From contig WYBC01000023.1 of NCBI GenBank assembly GCA_011526085.1, positions 1 to 64,000 on the forward strand: a stretch of 64,000 nt of DNA, written 5' to 3'. A program made the translations under genes and the position numbers. Positions 8,557 to 17,410 of this stretch are shown in pieces; the stretch's first letter is position 1; every line of letters begins with the position of its first letter. The notes under the pieces were generated by a model, which was given only the letters and a program-made list of their open reading frames with translations, searched no databases and had not been told where the DNA came from. The stretch comes from Lysobacter sp. (GTDB lineage: Bacteria; Pseudomonadota; Gammaproteobacteria; Xanthomonadales; Xanthomonadaceae).

Positions 8557-10452
8557 ATGCGTAAGCGCACTTCCTTCCGGATCACCGCGCTGTGTGCCGC
8601 GATCACCTGCAGCGTCGCGGCCGCGGTCGCGATGCCCGCGCAGGCGCGACAGATCGGCAAGGACGGCGCGAACACCGTCTCCGCCGCGAACACCGTCATC
8701 AACAGCTACACCACGCTGAGCGGCGCCGCGGCCGCCGGTGCGACCACCCTCACCGTCGCCAGCGCCGCCGGCATCACCGCCGGCGACGTCCTGCTGGTGT
8801 ATCAGGCCCAGGGCGCGACGATCGGCACCGCGAACAACAGCGGTTACGGCGCGGTGACCGCGCTGGGCAACGCCGGACGCTACGAATACGTCAGCGTGGC
8901 GTCGGTCAGCGGCACCACGATCACGCTCGGCACCGTCTGCGACACGACGCCGCTGCGCTTCTCGTACGCCAGCGGCGCGCAGGTGGTGCGGGTGCCGCAG
9001 TACACCAGCCTCACCGTCAACGCCGGCGCGTCGATCGTGCCCACCGCATGGACCGGCAGCACCGGCGGCGTGGTCGCGGCGATCGTGGATGGCACGCTGA
9101 CGGTCAACGGTTCGATCCACGCCAACGGCCTGGGTTTCCGCGGCGGCGCGATCGACAACGACACCACCGACGCGGGCACCAACGTGACCGCGTACGTCGC
9201 GGCCACCACCGCCGACGGCGGCGAGAAAGGCGAGAGCATCGCCGGCAGCCAGGCCACCTACGACGGCCTCGGCGGGCGTTACAACCGCGGTGCGCCGGCG
9301 AACGGCGGCGGCGGTGGCAACGCGCACAACGCCGGCGGCGGCGGCGGCGCCAACGGCGGCAGCGCGGTCGGCTGGAACGGCCAGGGCGTGCCCGATACCA
9401 GCGCCGCCGGCTGGGCCACCGCATGGAACATCGACGGCACCCTCACCGCCGCCACCAATTCGCCCGGCGGCGGACGCGGCGGCTACACCTACGCCGCCAG
9501 CAATCAGGACGCGCTCACCGTGGCGCCCGGCAACGCGAGCTGGACCGGGAACAACCGGCGCGAGCGTGGCGGCCTCGGCGGGCGTCCGCTGGCCAACAAC
9601 CCCAGCATCGTCGGCGACACCCGCCTGTTCCTCGGCGGCGGCGGCGGTGCCGGCGACGGCAACAACGGCGCGGCCAGCGCGGGCGCGCGCGGCGGCGGGC
9701 TGGTGTTCGTGATCGCGAACGCGGTGGCCGGCAACGGCAGCCTGCAGGCCAACGGCGCCAGCGCGACCAACACCGTTCCCGGCCACAACGACGCGCCGGG
9801 CGGCGGCGGCGGCGGCGGGTCGGTGGTGCTGGTCGCGCCGAGCGCGGGCGGTCTTTCGCTGTCGGCCATCGGCGGCAACGGCGGCAGCCAGCTGATCACC
9901 AACAACGAATCCGAAGGTCCCGGCGGCGGCGGCGGCGGCGGATACATCGCATCGCCGGCCGGCACCGGCACGGTGACCGCCGGCGTCAACGGCACCACGA
10001 GTTCGGGTGCCGTCACCGAGTTCCTGCCCAACGGCGCCACCCGCGGCAACAGCGGCAACACGGTCACCGCGCCGGCGCTCGCGAACGTGCCGCTGTGCAA
10101 TTTCACCGGCAGCGCGGATCTGCGCATCACCAAGACCAACACGCCGCTGTCGGGACCGGCCGATCAGGCGGCCGACACCGTCGTGTCCGGCGCGACGACG
10201 ACCTACAGTCTCGTCGTCACCAACGCCGGCCCGAATCCGGTCGCCGCCGCGGTCATTTCGGACACGCCCGGCGCGGGCCTGACCTGCCCCGCGGCCAACG
10301 TCGTCACCTGCAGCAGCACGGCGTCTCCCAGCGCCTGCCCCGGCGGTGCGCTGACCGTGGCCAACCTCGCGACCGGCATCACCCTGGGCAACCTGCCCGC
10401 GACCAGCGGCGGCAACACCGTCACCTTCACCTTCAACTGCACCGTGCAATGA
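8557..10452 (+). CDS. Secreted Gly-rich DUF11-domain protein B (631 aa)
   Basis: ATG 8557 has a CAGGAG box at 8541-8546 and gives a signal peptide (MRKRTSFR, hydrophobic core, AMPAQARQ). About residues 40-230 hold a beta-rich domain with VVRVPQY and NGLGFRGG. Residues ~250-500 are very Gly-rich (runs of GGGGGG, Asn- and Ala-rich loops), like surface or biofilm proteins. The end is a DUF11 module (RITKTNTP near 525, ending FNCTVQ). It is a paralogue of the next gene over its whole length and shares a 4-nt ATGA overlap with it, so the two are probably translationally coupled. Function unknown; a cell-surface structural role is inferred. Confidence 0.75.
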   Translation: MRKRTSFRITALCAAITCSVAAAVAMPAQARQIGKDGANTVSAANTVINSYTTLSGAAAAGATTLTVASAAGITAGDVLLVYQAQGATIGTANNSGYGAVTALGNAGRYEYVSVASVSGTTITLGTVCDTTPLRFSYASGAQVVRVPQYTSLTVNAGASIVPTAWTGSTGGVVAAIVDGTLTVNGSIHANGLGFRGGAIDNDTTDAGTNVTAYVAATTADGGEKGESIAGSQATYDGLGGRYNRGAPANGGGGGNAHNAGGGGGANGGSAVGWNGQGVPDTSAAGWATAWNIDGTLTAATNSPGGGRGGYTYAASNQDALTVAPGNASWTGNNRRERGGLGGRPLANNPSIVGDTRLFLGGGGGAGDGNNGAASAGARGGGLVFVIANAVAGNGSLQANGASATNTVPGHNDAPGGGGGGGSVVLVAPSAGGLSLSAIGGNGGSQLITNNESEGPGGGGGGGYIASPAGTGTVTAGVNGTTSSGAVTEFLPNGATRGNSGNTVTAPALANVPLCNFTGSADLRITKTNTPLSGPADQAADTVVSGATTTYSLVVTNAGPNPVAAAVISDTPGAGLTCPAANVVTCSSTASPSACPGGALTVANLATGITLGNLPATSGGNTVTFTFNCTVQ

Positions 10453-12368
10453 AGACCGATCGCCTTGCCCGGATCGCGCGCGTCGCCTGTGTCGCACTGC
10501 TGGTGGTGCAGCCCTTCGCGCAGACCCGGGCGCAGGTCTGCGCGTCGCCCGGCAGCGCGGGCGACGCCACCGCGACCGGCATCGTCAACACCTACTGGAC
10601 GCCCGCGAGCGGAAATTACGGCGCCAGCGCCGGCAGCATCGTCCTGGGCGGCCAGCGTGGCGCCGCCGCCACCCTGGCCGAAGGCGATCTGGTGCTGGTG
10701 ATCCAGATGCAGTGCGCCGACATCGACAGCACCGATACCACGGCCTACGGCGACGGTGCCGCAGGCGAGCCGGCGTCCGGCCATGCCGATCCCGTGGGCG
10801 GCTGCCTCGCGGGCCGCTACCAGTTCGTGCGCGCGGGTGCCGGCAGCAGCAACGCGGTCCTGGATCTCGCCGGTTCGCCGCTGACCGCGATCTACGAGCA
10901 GGCGAACGCCACGGCGACCAGCGGTCGTCGCACCTTCCAGGTGATCCGCGTCCCGCAGTACGCCAACGTCGCGCTCAACGGCACGGTGACCGCGCCCGCA
11001 TGGGACGGTTTCAACGGAGGCGTGGTCGCGATCGATGCCGCGTTCACGCTCACCCTCAACGGCACGGTCAACGTCGATGGCCTCGGTTTCCGCGGCGGTG
11101 GCGGCCGCAGCCGCTCCGCCAACGACGCCAGCGAGCGGTTCCGCTGGGACGACGACACCCGCCATGGCGTCAAGGGCGAGGGCATCGCCGGCACGCCGCG
11201 TTTCGTCAGCGACAAGCGCGATCCCGACAGCGGCGCGACCGCCGCCATCGTCGATCTCGGCGCCGGCTGGGGCGGCTATCCGACCGGCAGCGCATCCACC
11301 GGCGATTTCGCCCGCGGTGCGCCGGCCAACGCCGGTGGCGGCGGCGCCTTCTGGGACGGCGGCAGCGACAACGGCGGCGGCGGTGGCGGTGGCAATGGTC
11401 GCGCCGGCGGGCGCGGCGGCGCCGGCTGGCGCAGTGCCGGCTATGCGGGCGTGCTCGCCGATTACAGCAATCTCGTCGACAAGAAATGGGGCTTCGGCGG
11501 CAGCGGTTTCGCAGGCGCGGGCGTCGTCCGGCTGGTGATGGGCGGCGGCGGTGGCGCGGGCGACAACAACGCCAACAGCCAGCCGGCGGAATCCAGCGGC
11601 GCGGCCGGCGGCGGCATCGTGATGCTGCGCGCCGTCGATTTCGCCGGGAACGGCAGCGTCAGCGCGCGCGGCGCGCGCGCCGCGGACAATCCGTCCAACG
11701 ATGGCGCCGGCGGCGGCGGCGCCGGCGGCAGCGTGTTGATCGTGGCGACGACCTGGTCGGCCGCGGCGGGCATCGATGTGCGCGGCGGACGCGGCGGCGA
11801 TGCCTGGGCGACCGGCGGCTCCGCGCATGGCCCCGGTGGCGGTGGCGCGGGCGGCGTGGTCGTCACCAGCAGTCCGGTCGCGCCGGCGCTCGGCGGCGGT
11901 GCGCCGGGCGTCACCACGACCAGCGATGCGCCGTCGGGCGGCGCGAACCACGGCGCCCAGGCCGGCGGCGATGGCGTGGCGCAGGGCATCGCGCCCGCAG
12001 CCGATACGCCCGGCAGCGATGTCGGCCGCACCTGCAAGGCCGATGTGCGCATCACCAAGACCAACACGCCCGGCATCAACGGCGAGATCGATCAGGCCGC
12101 CGACACGGTCGATTCCGGTGCGGCCACCGTGTACACCATCGTCGTGACCAATGCCGGTCCCAAGCCCGCGAACGACACCCGCGTGATCGACCCGCTGCCC
12201 GCGGGCGTGCTGTGTACCACAGCGACCTGCAGCGCCAGCGGCGGCGCCGCGTGTCCCGCGCAGACCGGGGCCGCGCTGGTCGCCGCGCTGCAGGGCGCGG
12301 GCGTGGTGCTGCCCGCGCTGCCGGTCAACGGCAATGCGACATTTGTATTGAATTGCGCGGTGCAATAG
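10449..12368 (+). CDS. Secreted Gly-rich DUF11-domain protein C (639 aa)
   Basis: The start ATG (10449) overlaps the previous stop (ATGA). A signal peptide is visible (MKTDRLARIAR, hydrophobic core, QTRAQV). It matches protein B domain by domain: a VIRVPQY and DGLGFRGG beta region, then a Gly-rich region (about 290-520), then a terminal DUF11 module starting RITKTNTPGING and ending NCAVQ. The mature N-terminus contains paired Cys residues (VCASPG, QMQCADI, VGGCLAG) that protein B lacks. The adjacent, overlapping placement of B and C suggests a tandem duplication. No catalytic motif seen. Confidence 0.75.
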   Translation: MKTDRLARIARVACVALLVVQPFAQTRAQVCASPGSAGDATATGIVNTYWTPASGNYGASAGSIVLGGQRGAAATLAEGDLVLVIQMQCADIDSTDTTAYGDGAAGEPASGHADPVGGCLAGRYQFVRAGAGSSNAVLDLAGSPLTAIYEQANATATSGRRTFQVIRVPQYANVALNGTVTAPAWDGFNGGVVAIDAAFTLTLNGTVNVDGLGFRGGGGRSRSANDASERFRWDDDTRHGVKGEGIAGTPRFVSDKRDPDSGATAAIVDLGAGWGGYPTGSASTGDFARGAPANAGGGGAFWDGGSDNGGGGGGGNGRAGGRGGAGWRSAGYAGVLADYSNLVDKKWGFGGSGFAGAGVVRLVMGGGGGAGDNNANSQPAESSGAAGGGIVMLRAVDFAGNGSVSARGARAADNPSNDGAGGGGAGGSVLIVATTWSAAAGIDVRGGRGGDAWATGGSAHGPGGGGAGGVVVTSSPVAPALGGGAPGVTTTSDAPSGGANHGAQAGGDGVAQGIAPAADTPGSDVGRTCKADVRITKTNTPGINGEIDQAADTVDSGAATVYTIVVTNAGPKPANDTRVIDPLPAGVLCTTATCSASGGAACPAQTGAALVAALQGAGVVLPALPVNGNATFVLNCAVQ

Positions 12369-12458
12369 CCGCGATCAATCCGAGCGCGACGTTCCGCGCC
12401 GCATCGTGGCCACCGCATCGCGGGTGTGACGAAAGTCCGTCGAAATATCCTGTCGCAA

Positions 12459-12487
12459 GTGACAGTATCTGCCGGGCGTCGTAACCT
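12459..12487 (+). promoter_or_regulatory. Possible sigma-70 promoter ahead of DUF11 protein D
   Basis: GTGACA (12459-12464) and TAACCT (12482-12487) are separated by 17 nt in a 267-nt gap. The -35 box overlaps a small dyad (CTGTC 12450-12454 / GACAG 12461-12465). It matches the consensus only moderately. Confidence 0.35.
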
Positions 12488-12635
12488 CTAAGGTGTGACA
12501 GGTCCGTGACCACGCGGGCCCGGTGCGTGCACAAGCACGCAGCGGTTGCGGTTCCGTCGTGGGGGACGGGGAATTTCGATGATCACGACAGGCTGGCGGC
12601 CGGCAACGGCATGCGTCCGGCACAGGGGCAGGGCC

Positions 12636-15251
12636 ATGAAAACGGAATGCGGCAACCACCGGCCCGGGCGTGCGATTCCGCAGCACGGATTGCATCGCGT
12701 GCAGGCATGGCGCGCTGCGTTGGCCATCGCGGCGCTGCTCGGCATCGCATCGTCGATGCCCGCGCATGCCGCCCAGGTGCAGCACCTGACTACCCAGACC
12801 GCGACCGCCACCGGCGCCGGCGCCACCGGCACGCCCACCATCGCCAGCTTCAACATCCCCGCGGGCAAGAACCGCGCGATCTTCATCTGGGCCACGTTCG
12901 AGCGCGATCACTGTTCGCCCGCCGACGGCACCGGCGGCCTGTGCAACAGCGGCAACACCGCGGGCACCGGCCTCGGCGACAACTGGCCCGAACCGCGCAT
13001 CGGCACGCCGCCGGCCACCACCACCAACAGCCAGATCACCGCGCGGCTGGTCGGCCCCGGCGGCACGATCAACAAGCAGAACGCGCTGGTCATCGGCGGC
13101 ACCCCCAGCGGCGACACGCGCTTCATCACCATCAGCACCTCGCCGTCGGGTTCGCCGGCCGGCACCGCGTTCTTCAGCGTCAGCAGTTTCCACATCGTGT
13201 TGTTCGAGACCGAGATCGACACGCTGCTCGGCGGCGCCGCCTCGGGCACGGTCAGCGTCACCTTCCCCGATGTGACCACCCCGTCGAACGCCGGCGACGA
13301 TGCTCTGCTGCTGGCGTCGGTGTACCAGAACGTCGAACAGACGCCGACCGGCTTCGTCCGCAACGCGACCGCCACCGCCCAGGTCACCACCGGTACGCCC
13401 GGCAACTTCAATCTCGCGCCCGCCGCCTACGACGCCGGCCAGGCACCGGACGAAGCCGACGACGGCAAGCTGGTGATGGCCGCCAGTTCGACCACCCAGG
13501 GCTTCGCCACGCCCGCCGGCCACACCTCGCTCACCGGCTCGCTGGTCACGGGCAACAGCGGCGGCACCTACGACACGCCCAACGGCGACATCAACAACGA
13601 GCCCAACGGCATGTCCGGCGGTGCGTTCTATCGCAACGGCGGCGCCACGCCGGGCAGCCTGTATACGGTCACGTCGTCCGCGGCGGCCGCCACCCTCGTC
13701 TACGGCGGTACCAACGCCTCGTTCCTGCTCGAATCCGACAACGCCGACGTGACCGACGCACCGGTCAGCTACGGCAATGCGACGCACACGATCGCGGGCA
13801 TCCGCCTCGGTGCGAGCGTGGATGCCGACAGCGGCCTGCTCAACAACGCCAACGCTACCGGCGACGACGTCAACAACACCGACGACGAGGACGGCGTCAC
13901 GCTCACGCCGCTGCTGCCGACCGGCGAGACCACCATCGTCCCGGTCAGCATCCAGAACGCTTCCGGCTTCCTCAACGTCTGGTTCGACTGGAACGCCGAC
14001 GGCGACTTCGCCGACGCCGGCGAACAGATGATCACCAATCAGGCGGTCGCGGTCGGTACGGTCAACCTCAACATCGCGGTGCCGGTGACCGCGATCATCG
14101 GTCCGACCTTCGCCCGCTTCCGCGTCTGCACCAACAACACCGCGCTCGACAACTGCTCGACCCCGCGGGGCACGGTGCAGAGTGGCGAAGTCGAGGACTA
14201 CCAGTTCACCGTCTCGCGCAAGCTCTTCCTGCGCAAGACCACGATCGGCGGCGTCGGCGGCGCCTTCGGTTTCGCCCTCACCAATACCGCGCAGACCACC
14301 GGCACCGTCACCACCTCCGCCGTGAACACGCCGACCGTGGTCGACGGCAACACGGCCAGCACGGCCACGCTCGCCTACACCATCGTCGCGCCGACCACCG
14401 CGGTGACGATCAACGAGAACAGCCTGCCGTCCGGCTGGTCCTTCGTCGGCGCCAGCTGCGAGAACGCGTCCGGCACCCCGGTCGGCAGCCTCAGCGGCAG
14501 CACCTACACCATCACCGGTGCCGAGATCGGCGCCAGCGTCAGCTTCACCTGCACCTTCACCAACAGCCTGCTGCCGATCCTGCGCCTGCAGAAGGCCTTG
14601 CCGGCGGGCCGCTTCACCGCGACCGACCAGTTCACCCTCACCATCACCGGCACCGGCGGCCCCGCCACCGTCACCACGACCGGCGCCGGCGCCATCGCCA
14701 CCGGCGTGGCCACCCTGAACCCGGGCGCCATCGGTGCCAGCTACACCTTCAGCGAGACCGCCGCGGCCGGCGCCAACCTCGCGAATTACCAGACCACCTA
14801 CACCTGCACGAACACGCTCTCCGGCGGACAGGCGCCTTCGGGCAGCGGCACCTCGTTCTCGCTGACCGCGGTCGCGGGCGACGACATCACCTGCACCTTC
14901 AGCAATGCCCGCAACAACCAGGCCGATCTGCGCCTCACGAAGACCAACACGCCGGGCCTCAACGGCGAGGTCGACCAGGTGATCGATTCGGTGGTCTCCG
15001 GCACCACGACCAGCTACACGCTCACGGTGACCAACCTGGGGCCGGACGGCGCGAACGGCGCGGTCCTGGCCGATCCGCCGCCCACCAACCTGACCTGCAC
15101 CACCGCCAGCTGCACGGCGGCGGGCGGCGCGACGTGTCCGCCGATCACCGGCGCCGCCCTCGTCGCCGCGCTGCAGGGCGCGGGCGCGCCGATTCCCACC
15201 CTGCCGGCCAACGGCTCGATCGCGGTCACCCTGACCTGCACCGTGGACTAG
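12636..15251 (+). CDS. Secreted GEVED/DUF11-domain protein D (871 aa)
   Basis: I chose ATG 12636 (AGGGGCAGG just upstream) because it gives a normal signal peptide (ALAIAALLGIAS, then AHAAQ). ATG 12579, with a GGGGA box, is an alternative adding 19 residues. The first ~400 residues are a beta-rich domain. A GEVED-type domain ends at SGEVEDYQFTV (about 515-525), preceded by an FDWNADGDF segment typical of that family. Two SpaA/prealbumin-like segments follow (RKTTIGGVG and RLQKALPAG starts), then a final DUF11 module (RLTKTNTPGLNG to TCTVD). It shares only that last module with proteins A-C. A surface or adhesion role is inferred. Confidence 0.75.
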   Translation: MKTECGNHRPGRAIPQHGLHRVQAWRAALAIAALLGIASSMPAHAAQVQHLTTQTATATGAGATGTPTIASFNIPAGKNRAIFIWATFERDHCSPADGTGGLCNSGNTAGTGLGDNWPEPRIGTPPATTTNSQITARLVGPGGTINKQNALVIGGTPSGDTRFITISTSPSGSPAGTAFFSVSSFHIVLFETEIDTLLGGAASGTVSVTFPDVTTPSNAGDDALLLASVYQNVEQTPTGFVRNATATAQVTTGTPGNFNLAPAAYDAGQAPDEADDGKLVMAASSTTQGFATPAGHTSLTGSLVTGNSGGTYDTPNGDINNEPNGMSGGAFYRNGGATPGSLYTVTSSAAAATLVYGGTNASFLLESDNADVTDAPVSYGNATHTIAGIRLGASVDADSGLLNNANATGDDVNNTDDEDGVTLTPLLPTGETTIVPVSIQNASGFLNVWFDWNADGDFADAGEQMITNQAVAVGTVNLNIAVPVTAIIGPTFARFRVCTNNTALDNCSTPRGTVQSGEVEDYQFTVSRKLFLRKTTIGGVGGAFGFALTNTAQTTGTVTTSAVNTPTVVDGNTASTATLAYTIVAPTTAVTINENSLPSGWSFVGASCENASGTPVGSLSGSTYTITGAEIGASVSFTCTFTNSLLPILRLQKALPAGRFTATDQFTLTITGTGGPATVTTTGAGAIATGVATLNPGAIGASYTFSETAAAGANLANYQTTYTCTNTLSGGQAPSGSGTSFSLTAVAGDDITCTFSNARNNQADLRLTKTNTPGLNGEVDQVIDSVVSGTTTSYTLTVTNLGPDGANGAVLADPPPTNLTCTTASCTAAGGATCPPITGAALVAALQGAGAPIPTLPANGSIAVTLTCTVD

Positions 15252-15349
15252 CCGTCGGTTGAAAAGCAGTCTGCAGGCGCGGGGGATGCCCGGCCCACGC
15301 ACCGCCGTGGCCGCCGCAATCCCCTTTTGCCGTGTACTGTCCTTAAAAC

Positions 15350-15377
15350 GCCGCTGCCGGAGCGTTCCGGCAGCGGC
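15350..15377 (+). terminator. Strong hairpin after the DUF11 block
   Basis: GCCGCTGCCGGA (15350-15361) pairs perfectly with TCCGGCAGCGGC (15366-15377) across a GCGT loop. A CTTCTC run follows, with no real T tract. On the opposite strand the stem is followed by GTTTTAAGG. It lies 23 nt before the next gene and probably ends the upstream block. Confidence 0.55.
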
Positions 15378-15400
15378 CTTCTCGTGACGACGGGGGGACG

Positions 15401-17278
15401 ATGACGGCCAGCGCAGGAAGCCCGAAGCAAGCGGAACGCTGCGCGCGCGCCCGGCGCCACAACCACGCGCTGGTCGCGCTCGGCCGGCGCGTCTGGCACG
15501 AAGACTGCACCTTCGAAACCGCGATCGCCGAAATCTGCGAAGTCGCCGCCGAGACGCTCGGAGTCGAACGCGTGAATGTCTGGCGCGTCGACAGCGCGCA
15601 GCAGCAACTCCGCTGCGTGCACGCCTACGTCCGCGACAGCGGCGAGCACGACCCGCCGGGTTTCGACGAATGTCTGCTGCTGGACTCGGAATACGGCGAT
15701 CAGCTCGGCGAGGTCCGTGTCGTCGACATCGCCGATGTCAGCAACGACAGCACCGTCTCCGCCTCGGAAGAAGCGCTTGGCGCGTATCTGCGCCGTCACG
15801 ACATCCATTCGCTGCTCGACGCGCCGATCCGCGCCGAAGGCGAACTGCTGGGCGTGGTCTGCCACGAGCATGTCGGCAGCGCGCGGATGTGGTCGCCGGA
15901 GGACTACGCCTTCGCCGGCAGCATCGGCGACTACGTCGCGGTCGCCTACGAAATCGCGCGTCGGCGCGAGATCGAGAACCGCCTGCGCTTCCTCGAACGC
16001 CACGATCCGCACACCAATCTTCCGAACCGCCATCATCTGCTGGAAGTCGCGCACACCGCGCTGCGGCCGCTGCACGAAGGCGATACCGGTCTGGCGGTGA
16101 TCCACCTGCAGTTCGATCCGCCCGCCGGCCACGAAGGCATCGATGTCGATGGTTTCCACCGTTTCCTCGTCGACTGCGCCGAGCACCTGCGCGAACTCAC
16201 CGTCGACAGCGCCGCGCTGGCGCGGGTGCGCGAGGATGCGTTCGCGATCATCCCGCATCGTCACCTGCGCGAAGTCGAAGCGCTGGAACTGGCCGAACGC
16301 TGCATCGATCTGGTCCAGACCGACGCCGCGGGCCCGCGCGGTTATCCCGCCACGGTCACCGCCGGCATCGCGTTCTCGCGCGATCTCGCCGCGCCTTCCG
16401 CCGACGCGCTGCTGCGCAACGCCGAGAACGCCAGCGTCCGCGCCCGCGCCAGCGGGTTGGGCCGCTGCAAGGTGTTCAACGCCGATCGTCATCGCGATCT
16501 GCTCAAGCGCATGCGCCTGGAACAATCGCTGCGCGACGCCTTCGCCGACGGCCGCCTGCTGCTGCACTACATGCCCGAGGTCGATCTGCGCGACGGCCAC
16601 TGGCGTTCGGCCGAGGCCCTGCTGCGCTGGCGCAACGACGAAGGTCGCATCGTGCCCGCCGGCGAATTCATCGAAGCCGCCGAAAGCTCCGGCCTGATCG
16701 TCCGCCTCGGCCGCTGGGTCCTGCTGGAAGCCTGCAGCGCCGCGATGCGCTGGCCCGCACGCGACGGCGTCGCGCCGATGCTGCGCGTCAACGTGTCCGC
16801 GCGCCAGTTCGAGGAAGCCGGCCTCGCCGTCGATGTCGACAGCGCCCTCGCCGAATCCGGCCTGCCGCCGCAGCGGCTGTGCCTGGAGATCACCGAAACC
16901 CTGCTGCTGCGCGACACCGACACCGCCGCCAGGACCCTCGCCCGCATCCGCGCCCTCGGCGTGCGCGTGGCGCTGGACGATTTCGGCACCGGCTACTGCT
17001 CGCTCGGCTACCTCAAGCGTTTGCCGATCGACACCATCAAGATCGACCGCGGCTTCACCGCCGGCCTCCCGCAGGACCGCGCCGACCTCGCCATCGTCCA
17101 GGCCCTCGTCGGCCTCGCCCGCAACCTCGGCATCGACGTCGTCGGCGAAGGCGTCGAAACCCAGGCCCAGGCCGACTGCCTCCGCGCCTGCGGCATCCAT
17201 GCCGTCCAGGGCTACCTCTACTCGCCCGCGGTCGACAACGACACCCTGATCGCGGGCTTCGCCGCGCAGCATTCCTGA
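15401..17278 (+). CDS. GAF-degenerate GGDEF-EAL cyclic-di-GMP phosphodiesterase
   Basis: 625 residues, start ATG 15401 after GGGGGGA. A GAF-like sensor covers about 20-190. A GGDEF domain follows (about 200-380) whose signature is degenerate (REDAFAI where active enzymes have GGDEF), so diguanylate cyclase activity is unlikely. The C-terminal EAL domain keeps the expected residues: Glu405 of EALLRW, NVSARQF, EITET, DDFGTGY, IKIDR, GEGVET and QGYLYS. Known EAL enzymes with these residues hydrolyse c-di-GMP to pGpG. No transmembrane segment is visible, so it should be cytosolic. It may counter c-di-GMP-driven adhesion or biofilm; the link to the adjacent surface block is suggestive only. Confidence 0.88.
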   Translation: MTASAGSPKQAERCARARRHNHALVALGRRVWHEDCTFETAIAEICEVAAETLGVERVNVWRVDSAQQQLRCVHAYVRDSGEHDPPGFDECLLLDSEYGDQLGEVRVVDIADVSNDSTVSASEEALGAYLRRHDIHSLLDAPIRAEGELLGVVCHEHVGSARMWSPEDYAFAGSIGDYVAVAYEIARRREIENRLRFLERHDPHTNLPNRHHLLEVAHTALRPLHEGDTGLAVIHLQFDPPAGHEGIDVDGFHRFLVDCAEHLRELTVDSAALARVREDAFAIIPHRHLREVEALELAERCIDLVQTDAAGPRGYPATVTAGIAFSRDLAAPSADALLRNAENASVRARASGLGRCKVFNADRHRDLLKRMRLEQSLRDAFADGRLLLHYMPEVDLRDGHWRSAEALLRWRNDEGRIVPAGEFIEAAESSGLIVRLGRWVLLEACSAAMRWPARDGVAPMLRVNVSARQFEEAGLAVDVDSALAESGLPPQRLCLEITETLLLRDTDTAARTLARIRALGVRVALDDFGTGYCSLGYLKRLPIDTIKIDRGFTAGLPQDRADLAIVQALVGLARNLGIDVVGEGVETQAQADCLRACGIHAVQGYLYSPAVDNDTLIAGFAAQHS

Positions 17279-17410
17279 AGCCCCTCCTGCGGTCGTACAC
17301 CCGACGACAGGGCCGATGCGGGACGGATTCACGCGCCGATCGCGAACCTCGATGCGCCAACCCGCATCCGCTTGGCCTACGCTGTGCATCCCGAGCCCGA
17401 GGCGGTTTCC

